Origin: Ruegeria sp. AD91A
GTDB taxonomy: Bacteria > Pseudomonadota > Alphaproteobacteria > Rhodobacterales > Rhodobacteraceae
Assembly (NCBI RefSeq): GCF_003443535.1
Contig: NZ_CP031946.1
Coordinates: forward strand, 124,001 to 188,000
Length of the DNA stretch: 64,000 nt
Direction of reading: 5' to 3'
Shown: piece by piece, positions 25,670-34,241 of the stretch
How the letters are laid out: every line of letters begins with the position of its first letter
How positions within the stretch are numbered: the stretch's first letter is position 1
Translations under genes and position numbers: made by a program
Notes under the pieces: generated by a model
The model's input: the letters and a program-made list of their open reading frames with translations, nothing else
Database searches by the model: none
What the model was told of the DNA's origin: nothing

Positions 25670-26953
25670 TCACCAAAGGGATGGCAGGGCCAAGGAAATT
25701 GCGGGCACATAGGTGATGAACATCAACAAGATCAGCATGCCGACAAAGAATGGCAGGATCGCCCGGCTGAGGCTTTCGATGGAAACCTTCGAAATGGTAC
25801 TGGCCACGAACAGGTTCACACCCAATGGCGGTGTGCAGAACCCAATGGCCAGGTTGACCGTCAAGATGACACCAAAAACGATCGGATCGACACCCAGCGC
25901 GGTTGCAACCGGCAGCAGGATCGGCGTCATGATGATGATCGACGAAATCGTCTCCATGAACATGCCGATCACCAACAACAGCAGATTGATCAGCAACAGA
26001 ATGATGATTGGGTTGTCGGACAGGCTGGTGATCGTTGTTGCGAGCTCTGTCGGGATTCTTGCGAGCGTGATCAACCTGCCAAAGGCGGTCGCCATGATCA
26101 CCAATATCAGAATGGTCCCGCTGGTCTTTGCACTGCCCGCCAAAACCTCTGGCAGGTCCTTGAGGGTGATGTCGCCATAGACGAATATGCCGATGAAAGC
26201 TGCATAGACTACGGCCACGGCACCGGCTTCGGTTGGGGTGAAGATACCGCTGTAGATGCCCCCAAGGATAATTACCGGCACCAATAGCGCCCAGATGGAA
26301 GACCGGAAGCTCTGCCAGACGCCCGGGCCTGAGAACGTAGTCGTCGATTGCTGAACAACCTCGTCCTTTCGCAGCAGAACACGAGCGACCAACATGAACA
26401 TGAGGGCAAAAAGGATGCCAGGAACAACGCCTGCAAGAAACAGTTTGCCGATCGAAACCTCGGCAGTAACACCATAGATGATGAAGGGAATACTTGGCGG
26501 GATCATTACACCGATCATTCCTGAGGATGCTGTCAATGCGCCGCTGAATTTGCGCGTATAGCCGACCTTTCCCATCTCTGGGATCATGTTCGACCCGATG
26601 GCGGCTACGGTCGCAGGAGATGAGCCGGATATGGCTGCAAAAAACACACAGGCGAGCACGTTCACATAAGCCAGCCCACCCCGGATATGACCGATCAGCG
26701 CATTGGCAAATCCAACCAGTCGGCGAGACATTCCGCCGTGTTGCATCAGGTCGCCTGCCAATATGAACAGAGGGACAGCAATTAGAGGAAAGGAGTCCGC
26801 GCCTGTTACCACCGACCGTGCCAGAAGAACCATGGGTGGTGTGCCATCTACAAAGACCATCACGATCATAGTGGCCAAGCCCAGACAGATGCCAATAGGC
26901 ACGCTGAAGAGCAACAGGGCAAAGAGCGTCAAGAAAAGCGTTGTTGCAAGCAT
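25670..26953 (-). CDS. TRAP transporter large permease (DctM-like)
   Basis: This 427-residue membrane protein has about 12 hydrophobic segments and the conserved blocks of DctM proteins: PLFILAGDLMQHGG, VACVFFAAISGSSPATVAAIG and MIPPSIPFIIYG, then FTPTEAGAVAVVYA. It is the sodium-driven transport subunit that takes up the ligand delivered by the binding protein. It follows the small permease gene by 10 bases. Confidence 0.93.
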   Translation of the reverse strand: MLATTLFLTLFALLLFSVPIGICLGLATMIVMVFVDGTPPMVLLARSVVTGADSFPLIAVPLFILAGDLMQHGGMSRRLVGFANALIGHIRGGLAYVNVLACVFFAAISGSSPATVAAIGSNMIPEMGKVGYTRKFSGALTASSGMIGVMIPPSIPFIIYGVTAEVSIGKLFLAGVVPGILFALMFMLVARVLLRKDEVVQQSTTTFSGPGVWQSFRSSIWALLVPVIILGGIYSGIFTPTEAGAVAVVYAAFIGIFVYGDITLKDLPEVLAGSAKTSGTILILVIMATAFGRLITLARIPTELATTITSLSDNPIIILLLINLLLLVIGMFMETISSIIIMTPILLPVATALGVDPIVFGVILTVNLAIGFCTPPLGVNLFVASTISKVSIESLSRAILPFFVGMLILLMFITYVPAISLALPSLW

Positions 26954-26963
26954 GCAGGGTTCC

Positions 26964-27449
26964 TCACGCTTTGGTTCCTGCGATCAGACGCAGGGTTCGG
27001 AACAGATGTTGAGTGACGCGGATCGCGGACAGGCCCGCGCCAATCGGCGCCGAAGCATAAAGGATCGGAATCGGTAGCCCCAAAACGACCGAAGTCTGGC
27101 TGGCGACAAAAGGCTGTCGGATAAGCTTGATGCATTCAATTGTCAGAACGATCAGAAATCCAAGGACAAGAAGCGCGATCACAACATCCGCGTAAAGCCT
27201 TGCGCGCTCGCTTAGGACATCACGCAGGACCGTGATACGCACATGATCGCCTGTGTGGAATGCATAGCTGACACCAAGCCAGACAAACCATACAAACAGC
27301 CAAAGCGTTAGCTCTTCGCCCCATGAAAGAGAGGCATTCAGAATGTAGCGCATGAACACATTGCCAAAGATCAACAAGACAATCGCGGCCAAAAGTGCAC
27401 TGGCTAAGACCTTTTCGGCATTAATATCGATCCATTTGATAACCGACAC
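26964..27449 (-). CDS. TRAP transporter small permease (DctQ-like)
   Basis: This 161-residue protein has four membrane segments and the DctQ pattern: a first helix, then FMRYILNASLSWGEELTLWLFVWFVWLG-type sequence with the conserved EEL, and a basic C-terminus. It partners the large permease encoded just downstream. Confidence 0.9.
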   Translation of the reverse strand: MSVIKWIDINAEKVLASALLAAIVLLIFGNVFMRYILNASLSWGEELTLWLFVWFVWLGVSYAFHTGDHVRITVLRDVLSERARLYADVVIALLVLGFLIVLTIECIKLIRQPFVASQTSVVLGLPIPILYASAPIGAGLSAIRVTQHLFRTLRLIAGTKA

Positions 27450-27473
27450 CGTTCACCTCCCCTTGAACGAAAG

Positions 27474-27504
27474 GGGCACCCGAACCTTAATGGCACGGGT
27501 GCCC
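27474..27504 (-). other. Intercistronic stem-loop between TRAP binding protein and small permease
   Basis: GGGCACCCG (27474-27482) and CGGGTGCCC (27496-27504) are a perfect 9-bp inverted repeat with a 13-base loop and no T-tract. It lies 23 bp after the binding-protein stop and before the small permease start. Confidence 0.65.
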
Positions 27505-27527
27505 GTATTGGCTGAGTAGTCCGAGGG

Positions 27528-28526
27528 TCAGCTTCCGCTCGCTGCGGAAACCGCTGCTACCCAGTCGTCATAGGCTTCGGCGCCAACCTCGTCGCGATAC
27601 TGCAGACGGACGCTTTCGGTTTTGTCTGCAAAGGCTTGTCGCTGCTCGGCAGTCAGTTCCAGAATCTCGACACCAGCAGCACGGATCTGTTCCAGCTGTT
27701 CCGCATCTTCGCTTGCGACCAGTTCCGCCTGATAGTCACGTGCAGCGGCCATCGAGTCCCGCACCAGTTGCTGATGCTCTGCGGACAGCGTGTCAAAGAA
27801 CGGTTTGGAGATGACGGGCATATAGACCGCAAAGACATGGCCCGTGGTCGAAAGGTATTTCTGCACCTCGTAGAAACGCTGTGATGTAATAATCGCCAGG
27901 GGGTTTTCCTGGCCGTCGATCACGCCTTGCTGGAGAGCAGAATAGACCTCACCAAAGTTCATTGGCGTCGGGTTGGCCCCGAGCGTCTCGAAAGTCGCCA
28001 CATGCGCCGGAACCTTCATAGTACGCAGCTTAACACCCTCAAGATCCGCGGGGGTTGCAACCGGACGGACATTGTTGGTCACATTGCGTACACCCAATTC
28101 AAGCCAGCCAAGACCTACCAATCCCTGGTTTTCGACCCGTGCAAGCATGCCATCACCAGCATCACCATCAAGAACATCAAAGGCGATGTCCTTGGAGGAA
28201 TACATGTAGGGCAGTTCAATTACTGCAAAAGCCGGATCCCAGCCCGCGAAGAAAGAGGAAGGAGGAATGGCCATTTCCAGAACGCCGGTTTGAACACCTT
28301 CGATCATTTCGCGATCAGGGCCCATCTGCGACGAAGGGAATATCTGTACGTCGATCTCACCATTCGAGCCAGCTTCGACCAGTTCTTCAAATTTCAGTAG
28401 CGCGCGATGCATATGAAACGCTTCTGCTGCGCCATGCCCAACCTTAATGACTGTTTCAGCGGATGCTGCAAAAGCAAGCCCGGCGGACATGACGACACCA
28501 AGCGCCAATGTTGATTTCTTGAACAA
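27528..28526 (-). CDS. TRAP transporter solute-binding protein (DctP-like)
   Basis: This 332-residue periplasmic protein has a Sec signal peptide ending near residue 23 (FAASAE) and the DctP features: FPSSQMGPDREMIEGVQTG, then LGVRNVTNNVRPV and LRTMKVPAH (the Arg that grips the ligand carboxylate), and GVIDGQENPL. The ligand is therefore expected to be an organic or sugar acid. First gene of the leftward operon binding protein - DctQ - DctM - FMN dehydrogenase, directly behind the operator at 28562-28577. Confidence 0.92.
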   Translation of the reverse strand: MFKKSTLALGVVMSAGLAFAASAETVIKVGHGAAEAFHMHRALLKFEELVEAGSNGEIDVQIFPSSQMGPDREMIEGVQTGVLEMAIPPSSFFAGWDPAFAVIELPYMYSSKDIAFDVLDGDAGDGMLARVENQGLVGLGWLELGVRNVTNNVRPVATPADLEGVKLRTMKVPAHVATFETLGANPTPMNFGEVYSALQQGVIDGQENPLAIITSQRFYEVQKYLSTTGHVFAVYMPVISKPFFDTLSAEHQQLVRDSMAAARDYQAELVASEDAEQLEQIRAAGVEILELTAEQRQAFADKTESVRLQYRDEVGAEAYDDWVAAVSAASGS

Positions 28527-28561
28527 GGTTTCCTCCCATGGATTTATTTTTTCGATCTATT

Positions 28562-28577
28562 ATCTGAGATATCAGAT
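28562..28577. promoter_or_regulatory. GntR-type operator, copy 2
   Basis: ATCTGAGATATCAGAT is the exact reverse complement of the 16-mer at 12856-12871. It lies in the 115-bp divergent gap between the TRAP operon and the second FCD-GntR gene, 36 bp from the TRAP start codon, where it could control both. Confidence 0.75.
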
Positions 28578-28641
28578 ATAATATAGAAATCAAGCTTACT
28601 TGTGCTATTATGTTAGAGAGACGAAATAGGACGAAGTGAAA

Positions 28642-29313
28642 ATGACCGAGGTTTTGCAGATTAAGCGACCGGATTCTTTGAGTAAAACTGCTGAAGAGCA
28701 TATACGAAAAGGCATTATCAATGGCACGTTTCAATTGGGTGAATCGTTGCCGGAAGTGAAGCTGTCAAATGCCATGGGCATCAGCAAAACTCCGATTCGC
28801 GAAGCGCTATCGGCTTTGAATCTTCAGGGGCTCGTTCAGATCTTTCCTCATCGAGGAGCGTTTGTATTCTCTCTTTCTCAAGAGGACGTGGTGCAGCTTT
28901 GCCAGTATCGGCTCATCCTAGAATCTGCAGCTTTGGAGCAGGCGCTTGAAAAGAACCCGTCGGTTCTGATCAATGAGCTGGCTACAATTGTTTCTAAGAT
29001 GTCAGAAGCGCAGGAAGCGGATGAATTCGAGCAGTATTTGGAACTTGACGCCGAGTTTCACGACGCGTTTTTCAGGTCCTGCGGAAACAGTTATCTGCGG
29101 GATGGATATCAAAAAGTCAGTGATATCGTCCAAACTATGCGGACACATCTGTCCAAGCGTTCCAATCGAACGAAGAAATCTTACAAGGAACATCAAGCGA
29201 TCACATCGCTATTGGGCGAGGGTAAAGTAAGAGCAGCAACGAACACCCTCAAACGTCAAATCACTCGCGGTGAGCGTTCTTATTCCGATTTGGTTGGTCT
29301 GAAGCAAGTATAG
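28642..29313 (+). CDS. GntR-family regulator, FCD subfamily (2)
   Basis: This 223-residue regulator has the GntR winged HTH (VKLSNAMGISKTPIREALSAL, LVQIFPHRGAFVF) and a helical FCD domain with DAEFHDAFFRSCGN. It is similar in design to the regulator at 12963-13634. Its recognition helix (SKTPIREAL) differs by little from that one (SKSPVREAL), which fits recognition of the same operator. ATG 28642 is preferred over GTG 28636 by distance from AGGA. Confidence 0.88.
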   Translation: MTEVLQIKRPDSLSKTAEEHIRKGIINGTFQLGESLPEVKLSNAMGISKTPIREALSALNLQGLVQIFPHRGAFVFSLSQEDVVQLCQYRLILESAALEQALEKNPSVLINELATIVSKMSEAQEADEFEQYLELDAEFHDAFFRSCGNSYLRDGYQKVSDIVQTMRTHLSKRSNRTKKSYKEHQAITSLLGEGKVRAATNTLKRQITRGERSYSDLVGLKQV

Positions 29314-29919
29314 TTGTTCTGCCATCTGGGTCTTGTCAGAAGAACTTTGCTTGAGCGGGGCAGGGCGGTTGCGTAGCTTTTGCCCATGATCAGGCCTGCC
29401 TCTTTTAAGTACTTCAAAACCAGTCCCGAGATCATCCGCCTTGCGGTGATGCTGAACATCCGGTTCCCGCTCTCGCTTCGGAATGTGAATGCTCTAAAAG
29501 ATGACTAGGTGGATGCCCTTGCCCAGTTCGCTGAATATATGCGTGGACGCCAAGGAACATATCTCGATTCAGATCCTTACTCCGACCGCCGCCAAGGCAA
29601 TTATCGACCCGAACGACCAAGAAGGGAAAATCGCATGCGGTTCTGACGCCGCGCGAGGGCGCCTTTGAGCGAGCTGTGCGTGGGTATGAAATCTTCGACC
29701 TCAAACGTCTGCGATGAAGCGCAAAGCTGCCATTTTCGCTAATTGCAGCGAAGGTCTGCGCCGAGCCCAAAGTGCAAATTGCTGCACCGTGCATCAATGT
29801 CGGCAGTGCGCAGTAAACCAGCTTTGCGAAATCGTGAGAATAGGCTTTTAGTCACTGTTCGAACCAAGGCTAATTTTCGGTCTGATACTTCGCCAAAAGT
29901 GGGAGCACCACGATGTTTT
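29314..29919. other. 606-bp gap with insertion-sequence debris
   Basis: Apart from the IS6-like fragment at 29386-29508, I see only short frames without motifs. The stretch just after the fragment changes character abruptly and looks like decayed sequence. No inverted terminal repeats could be paired with confidence. Confidence 0.5.
29386..29508 (+). pseudogene. N-terminal fragment of an IS6-family transposase
   Basis: This 40-codon frame reads FKYFKTSPEIIRLAV, then IRFPLSLRNVNAL, and stops. This is the N-terminal HTH region of IS6/IS26-type transposases (F..f..peiI..aV..Y.r..LS.Rdve.l). The catalytic DDE domain is absent, so it is a truncated relic. Confidence 0.6.
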
Positions 29920-30804
29920 CTATATGCGAAGTAGGCGCCAGCTCGGTGTCAATCTGGATTGCTCGCAAAAAGTGCGAGTATCCAGCCCCGAAAACACTCC
30001 ATCTTGCGCGACAAGGACTGTGCGCCAACCCCGTGCTGCTGCACCGAGGATATCGGTGTGAAGAGTGTCACCGCACATCGCGATGCGTTCGGGCGGAATT
30101 CCTGGAAGCGTGGCTTCGACCATTTTAAATACTTCCGGAAATGGCTTGCCAAAGAACCTGATGTCTTGAAGGCCCTCATCTGCCAGCAAATGCCCGTAGT
30201 GACCGGGCTCCAGTGAGAACCCGAAGTCTCGTGGCGCTGCCAGATCTGCATTTGCGATCACCACTGGGCGCGGGTTCGCCAACAAGCTGTCGCAAAGCAT
30301 GGATTGTTGAGATTTTTGCCAGATTTCGGTCGAAAGAAACAAGAAACTGTCAACCTGGTCAAAGTCTGTCTGGTCTGTTTCAAGCCTGATCGTCTCGGAT
30401 AAGATGTCCTTCAGGTCGTCAGACGGCGAGGCGATGCAGCCCCACAGACCGTCGTTCAGGTTTGCCAAGGCTGCGTCGCGGCTGGTTACAATCTCATCTG
30501 CGTCAACTTGCATTCCGAGCTTTTGAAACTTGGCAGTCGCGCCCTGGTGATTATAGCTGGCAGCATTGGAAAGAATGCGAATTTGGTGTCCGGCCTCCCT
30601 GAGCTCTTTCAAACGAGCTGCAGCCCCGGGAATCGGAGTTTCCCCAACATTTAGGACGCCAAATGCATCAAAAACAAAGGCGTCTACTTCGTTGCGAATA
30701 TCCAGAAGTGACTCAATATCCAGAGTGGCCGTGTTGAATGTTGCTTTTGGGAGTCTGGGGCGTATGGACTGATAACGCGAAAATATCGAGTTGGCGTCAA
30801 GCAT
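29920..30804 (-). CDS. HAD-superfamily hydrolase-like protein, subclass IIA (NagD-like)
   Basis: This 294-residue HAD protein has motif I in AFVFDAFGVLNVG near residue 45, motif II ILSNAAS near 78, then GKPFPEVFKMV and motif IV CGDTLHTDILGAAARG in the C-terminal third with an IIA-type cap between. Motif I reads DAF, so the second Asp that acts as general acid in phosphatases is replaced by Phe; some IIA members have Trp there (DxWGV). Catalysis as a phosphatase is therefore uncertain. Divergent from the DeoR/Ugp operon, it may be a glycerol- or sugar-phosphate enzyme of that unit. Confidence 0.75.
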   Translation of the reverse strand: MLDANSIFSRYQSIRPRLPKATFNTATLDIESLLDIRNEVDAFVFDAFGVLNVGETPIPGAAARLKELREAGHQIRILSNAASYNHQGATAKFQKLGMQVDADEIVTSRDAALANLNDGLWGCIASPSDDLKDILSETIRLETDQTDFDQVDSFLFLSTEIWQKSQQSMLCDSLLANPRPVVIANADLAAPRDFGFSLEPGHYGHLLADEGLQDIRFFGKPFPEVFKMVEATLPGIPPERIAMCGDTLHTDILGAAARGWRTVLVAQDGVFSGLDTRTFCEQSRLTPSWRLLRI

Positions 30805-30888
30805 GTGTCCAAATGTCCTTTTTGATGGGCGCCCCCGACAGGTCTGACGCAACCCGGAATGTAACATCAACAAAATAAAATGGAAGAA

Positions 30889-31029
30889 AAAACAACATTT
30901 AGTAGTAAGCCATTACTGGGGAGCTTCAAAATTTCGCGATCAATGCATTGTAAAATATAATTCTTTTAAAAATGACGGCCAAACCACCCCTCAGGGTTTT
31001 GCGTGGTTCTGACTAAAAAATGTTGTTTT
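30889..31029. promoter_or_regulatory. Paired inverted 12-mers in the HAD/DeoR divergent promoter
   Basis: AAAACAACATTT (30889-30900) and AAATGTTGTTTT (31018-31029) are exact inverted copies at opposite ends of the divergent gap. They lie about 85 bp from the HAD start and 45 bp from the DeoR start. A second TTGTTTTTT copy follows the right one. Two separated sites flanking a promoter fit DeoR-type repression by looping. Confidence 0.45.
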
Positions 31030-31073
31030 GTTGTTTTTTGGTGATATGGTTTTGGCAACTTGAAGGGGGAAAA

Positions 31074-31850
31074 ATGGCGTCAAAGAAGATCAGACGGAGG
31101 GATTTTATCCAGCAGATCGTGCAAGAGCGTGGTGGTGTCAGTGTGGGAGCCTTAGCGGAAATGCTAGGAGTCTCGACGCAAACCATCCGCCGCGATCTGG
31201 ACATTTTGTGCGACGGTGAGAACCTGCGACGCGCGCACGGGCGGATCGAGCTCGCTGAAAGCCGTTTGAATACCCCGTTTGATCAGAGAGCCGGAACGAA
31301 CTTACGTGGCAAACGGTCGGTTTCCGAACTTGTTGCGAGCATGATCCCCAATGGGGCGAACGTGTTCCTTTCAATCGGGTCGACTCCGCTCGAAGTGGCC
31401 AAGGCACTGTCCGGCCACCAGGAGTTAACGGTCATCACGAACAACCTGAGTGCCGCGATGGCGCTGAGTAATGAAATCTCAAACCGTATCCTTTTGCCAG
31501 GAGGCGAGCTGCGCCTGCCCGATCGTGATTTTATCGGCGAAGAAGCAACCGATTTCTTTGACAGGTTTCGTGCCGAGTTCGCAATATTTGGCGTTGCCGG
31601 TGTGGCGCATGATGGTGGGTTGTTGGAATTTCATCCAGCTGAGGTTCGGGTGAGAATGAAAATGCAGCAGCACGCAGCCAAATCGATTCTCGTAATAGAC
31701 AGTAGTAAATTTGGTCGCATTGCGCCGGCATTGGGCGGCAACATCTCGGATGTCGACGTAGTCGCGTGCGACCGTCCACCGGCTCCTGAATTTTCCGACC
31801 TCGCAGACAGTTTGGGCGAAGCCATTACTTACTCACAAGGAGAGCGCTGA
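31074..31850 (+). CDS. DeoR/GlpR-family transcriptional regulator
   Basis: This 258-residue regulator has the N-terminal DeoR HTH (RRDFIQQIVQERGGVSVGAL, then VSTQTIRRDLDIL) and the sugar-phosphate-isomerase-like effector domain with FLSIGSTPLEVA, TVITNNLSAA and DFIGEEATDFF. Such proteins usually sense a phosphorylated intermediate, and GlpR senses glycerol 3-phosphate. ATG 31074 follows AAGGGGGA. It precedes the transporter ATPase by two bases and so is the first gene of the Ugp-like operon. Confidence 0.88.
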   Translation: MASKKIRRRDFIQQIVQERGGVSVGALAEMLGVSTQTIRRDLDILCDGENLRRAHGRIELAESRLNTPFDQRAGTNLRGKRSVSELVASMIPNGANVFLSIGSTPLEVAKALSGHQELTVITNNLSAAMALSNEISNRILLPGGELRLPDRDFIGEEATDFFDRFRAEFAIFGVAGVAHDGGLLEFHPAEVRVRMKMQQHAAKSILVIDSSKFGRIAPALGGNISDVDVVACDRPPAPEFSDLADSLGEAITYSQGER

Positions 31851-31852
31851 AT

Positions 31853-32869
31853 ATGGCAGAACCATTTGTTCACGTCGACAATATTGCTAAGCGCTGGAAT
31901 GGGCAGCTTGGCGTCGAGAATATCAATCTTTCGATCCCCCGTGGATCGTTCGTAGCGCTGCTTGGGCCTTCGGGCTGTGGCAAATCAACGACGCTGAGAT
32001 TGCTGTCCGGACTGGAATTGCCGGATGAGGGGCGGATCGTCATTGACGGGCGTGACCTCACTACTTCTGCCCCTGCAGAACGCAATCTGTCGATGGTGTT
32101 CCAGTCTTATGCTTTGTTCCCGCATCTGAGTGTTGCGGAAAACGTTGTCTTTGGCCTCAAGGTGCGAAAAATCGGCGCGGCGGAACGGCGCGAGAAACTG
32201 ACCCGGGCGCTCGAGATCACTGGCTTGCTGGGCTATGAGCAGCGTAAGCCGGGGGAATTGTCGGGTGGTCAGCGCCAGCGTGTGGCGCTTGCACGTGCGA
32301 TCGTGGCAAGCCAGCCGCTGTGCCTGATGGATGAGCCGCTTTCGAACCTTGATGCCAAGCTGCGCGCCTCAGTGCGCAAGGACATCAAAAAACTTCAGGT
32401 CGATTTGGGCATTACCGTAGTTTACGTCACGCATGACCAAACCGAAGCGATGAGCATGGCCGACATGGTCGTGCTGATGAAAGACGGCCATATCCAGCAG
32501 ACAGGGTCCCCGGAAGAGCTTTACTACAAGCCTGCCAATACCTTTGTCGCCGAGTTTGTCGGTGCCCCGCCAATGGCGCTGATCAAGTCTGAAGGCGTGC
32601 CAGGATTTGAGCGCGCAACGACAATTGGCCTTCGCGCCGAAGCGGTGAAGGTGGTGGAATCGGGCAAGGGCAGACTGACTTGTAAAGTATCGGAATGCGA
32701 ATTCCTGGGTTCCGAGACATTCATTGGCCTGTCACATCCTGCTGCCAATGGTCTGACCGTATCCATGCCCGGACTGAAACATATTCCGGCAGGAGAAGAT
32801 CTGGAGATCAGCTTTGCCGATGAAGACCTGCATTTCTTTGACGACATGGGCAAGCGACTGGCCGGGTAG
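31853..32869 (+). CDS. Ugp/MalK-type ABC transporter ATPase
   Basis: This 338-residue ATPase of the MalK/UgpC group has GPSGCGKST near residue 41, LSGGQRQRVALARA near 136, Walker B LMDEPLSNLD and the switch His in VTHDQTEA. A TOBE-like C-terminal domain follows (TIGLRAEAVKV). It energises uptake by the two permeases and binding protein downstream. ATPase-first order differs from the E. coli ugpBAEC order. Confidence 0.92.
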   Translation: MAEPFVHVDNIAKRWNGQLGVENINLSIPRGSFVALLGPSGCGKSTTLRLLSGLELPDEGRIVIDGRDLTTSAPAERNLSMVFQSYALFPHLSVAENVVFGLKVRKIGAAERREKLTRALEITGLLGYEQRKPGELSGGQRQRVALARAIVASQPLCLMDEPLSNLDAKLRASVRKDIKKLQVDLGITVVYVTHDQTEAMSMADMVVLMKDGHIQQTGSPEELYYKPANTFVAEFVGAPPMALIKSEGVPGFERATTIGLRAEAVKVVESGKGRLTCKVSECEFLGSETFIGLSHPAANGLTVSMPGLKHIPAGEDLEISFADEDLHFFDDMGKRLAG

Positions 32870-32925
32870 GTCAAGCAACTGAACTTTGGAAAGACAAGAA
32901 TAACTGTCATCACTGGGAGGAAAAA

Positions 32926-34182
32926 ATGAACGTTATTAAGAAGATAAGTCTGGCCGCCGTCTCGGCCACTGCGCTGACATCGGCGGCGGCGGCTGAGACG
33001 GAACTGACAATGTATTATCCTATCGCGGTTGGCGGTGCGCTGACCGAGGTCGTGGATGGCATCGTTGCCGATTTTGAAGCCGCCAACCCTGACATCAAGG
33101 TCAACGCGATCTATTCAGGCAACTATGACGACACGCGCGTGCGTGCCTTGTCCGCACTTGCATCGGGTGAACCGGCTCAGCTGGCGGTGATGTTCTCAAT
33201 CGATGCCTATGATCTGATCGAGCAGGATCTGATCGTGGCCTACGAAGATATCGACGGGGTTAACCCGGACTGGCTAGAGAGCTTTTATCCAGCATTGATG
33301 GCCAATGGCCGGATCGAGGGCAAAACCTGGGGCATTCCGTTCCAGCGTTCAACTATCGTCGCCTACTACAACAAGGACCAGTTTCGTGCGGCAGGTCTTG
33401 ACCCTGAGGCGCCGCCCAAGACCTGGGACGAGCTGATCAGCATGGGCAAGGCACTGACCAACGACGACACCTATGGCCTGATGATCCCATCGACAGGCTA
33501 TCCCTATTGGATGTTCCAGGCGTTGGCGATCCAGAACGGCAAAGAGGTGATGTCCGATGACGGCCTGACCACCTATTTCGATGACGAAACCGTTGTCGAT
33601 ACGTTGGAATTCTGGCAGTCGCTGTCGCAGGAGCATGGCATCATGCCCACTGGCACCGTTGAATGGGGTACCCTGCGGCAGGCGTTCCTCGAAGGTCAGA
33701 CCTCGATGATGTGGCATTCGACCGGCAACCTTACGGCTGTGAAGAATAACGCCAGTTTTGACTTTGGCGTCGCCGAGCTTCCAGCCAATGTGCGGCTGGG
33801 TTCACCTACCGGTGGCGGCAACTTCTATGTTTTCAAGGAGACATCGGACGAAGAGCGCGCTGCGGCCATGAAGCTGATCGAATTTATGACCTCGCCCGAG
33901 CAAGCGGCAGCGTGGTCCATCGCGACCGGCTATATGGGCGTGTCTCCGGCAGCGTATGAAACCGATGCGCTGAAATCCTACACAGAAGAGTTCCCACCCG
34001 CTCTCGTTGCCCGGAACCAGCTGGAAAACGCGGTTGCTGAGTTCTCGACCTTTGAAACCGCACGCGTGCGTGAGGGTCTCAACAACGCAATTCAGGCGGC
34101 CTTGACCGGCACAAAATCGGCTGAAGACGCGCTAGGGGAAGCCCAGACAGCGGCTGTGCGCCTGCTGCGTGATTACCAATAA
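32926..34182 (+). CDS. UgpB-like extracellular solute-binding protein
   Basis: This 418-residue family-1 binding protein has a signal peptide ending near residue 22 (SAAAAE). It follows UgpB closely in key stretches: DFEAANPDIKVNAIYSGNYDD, VAYYNKDQFRAAGLDPEAPP followed by KTWDEL, SMMWHSTGNL and FMTSPEQAAAWSIATGYMGV. UgpB binds glycerol 3-phosphate and glycerophosphodiesters. A related polyol or sugar ligand cannot be excluded. GGGAGG precedes the ATG. Confidence 0.87.
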   Translation: MNVIKKISLAAVSATALTSAAAAETELTMYYPIAVGGALTEVVDGIVADFEAANPDIKVNAIYSGNYDDTRVRALSALASGEPAQLAVMFSIDAYDLIEQDLIVAYEDIDGVNPDWLESFYPALMANGRIEGKTWGIPFQRSTIVAYYNKDQFRAAGLDPEAPPKTWDELISMGKALTNDDTYGLMIPSTGYPYWMFQALAIQNGKEVMSDDGLTTYFDDETVVDTLEFWQSLSQEHGIMPTGTVEWGTLRQAFLEGQTSMMWHSTGNLTAVKNNASFDFGVAELPANVRLGSPTGGGNFYVFKETSDEERAAAMKLIEFMTSPEQAAAWSIATGYMGVSPAAYETDALKSYTEEFPPALVARNQLENAVAEFSTFETARVREGLNNAIQAALTGTKSAEDALGEAQTAAVRLLRDYQ

Positions 34183-34195
34183 CCTCAACTCCCTG

Positions 34196-34219
34196 GCGTC
34201 GGGCAGAGATGCCCGGCGC
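34196..34219 (+). other. Intercistronic stem-loop after the UgpB-like gene
   Basis: GCGTCGGGC (34196-34204) pairs with GCCCGGCGC (34211-34219), 9 bp with one T-G wobble and a 6-base loop. It lies 14 bp after the binding-protein stop and ahead of the permease start at 34242. Confidence 0.65.
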
Positions 34220-34241
34220 ACCCAACCTTGAGGGTCGCTAT

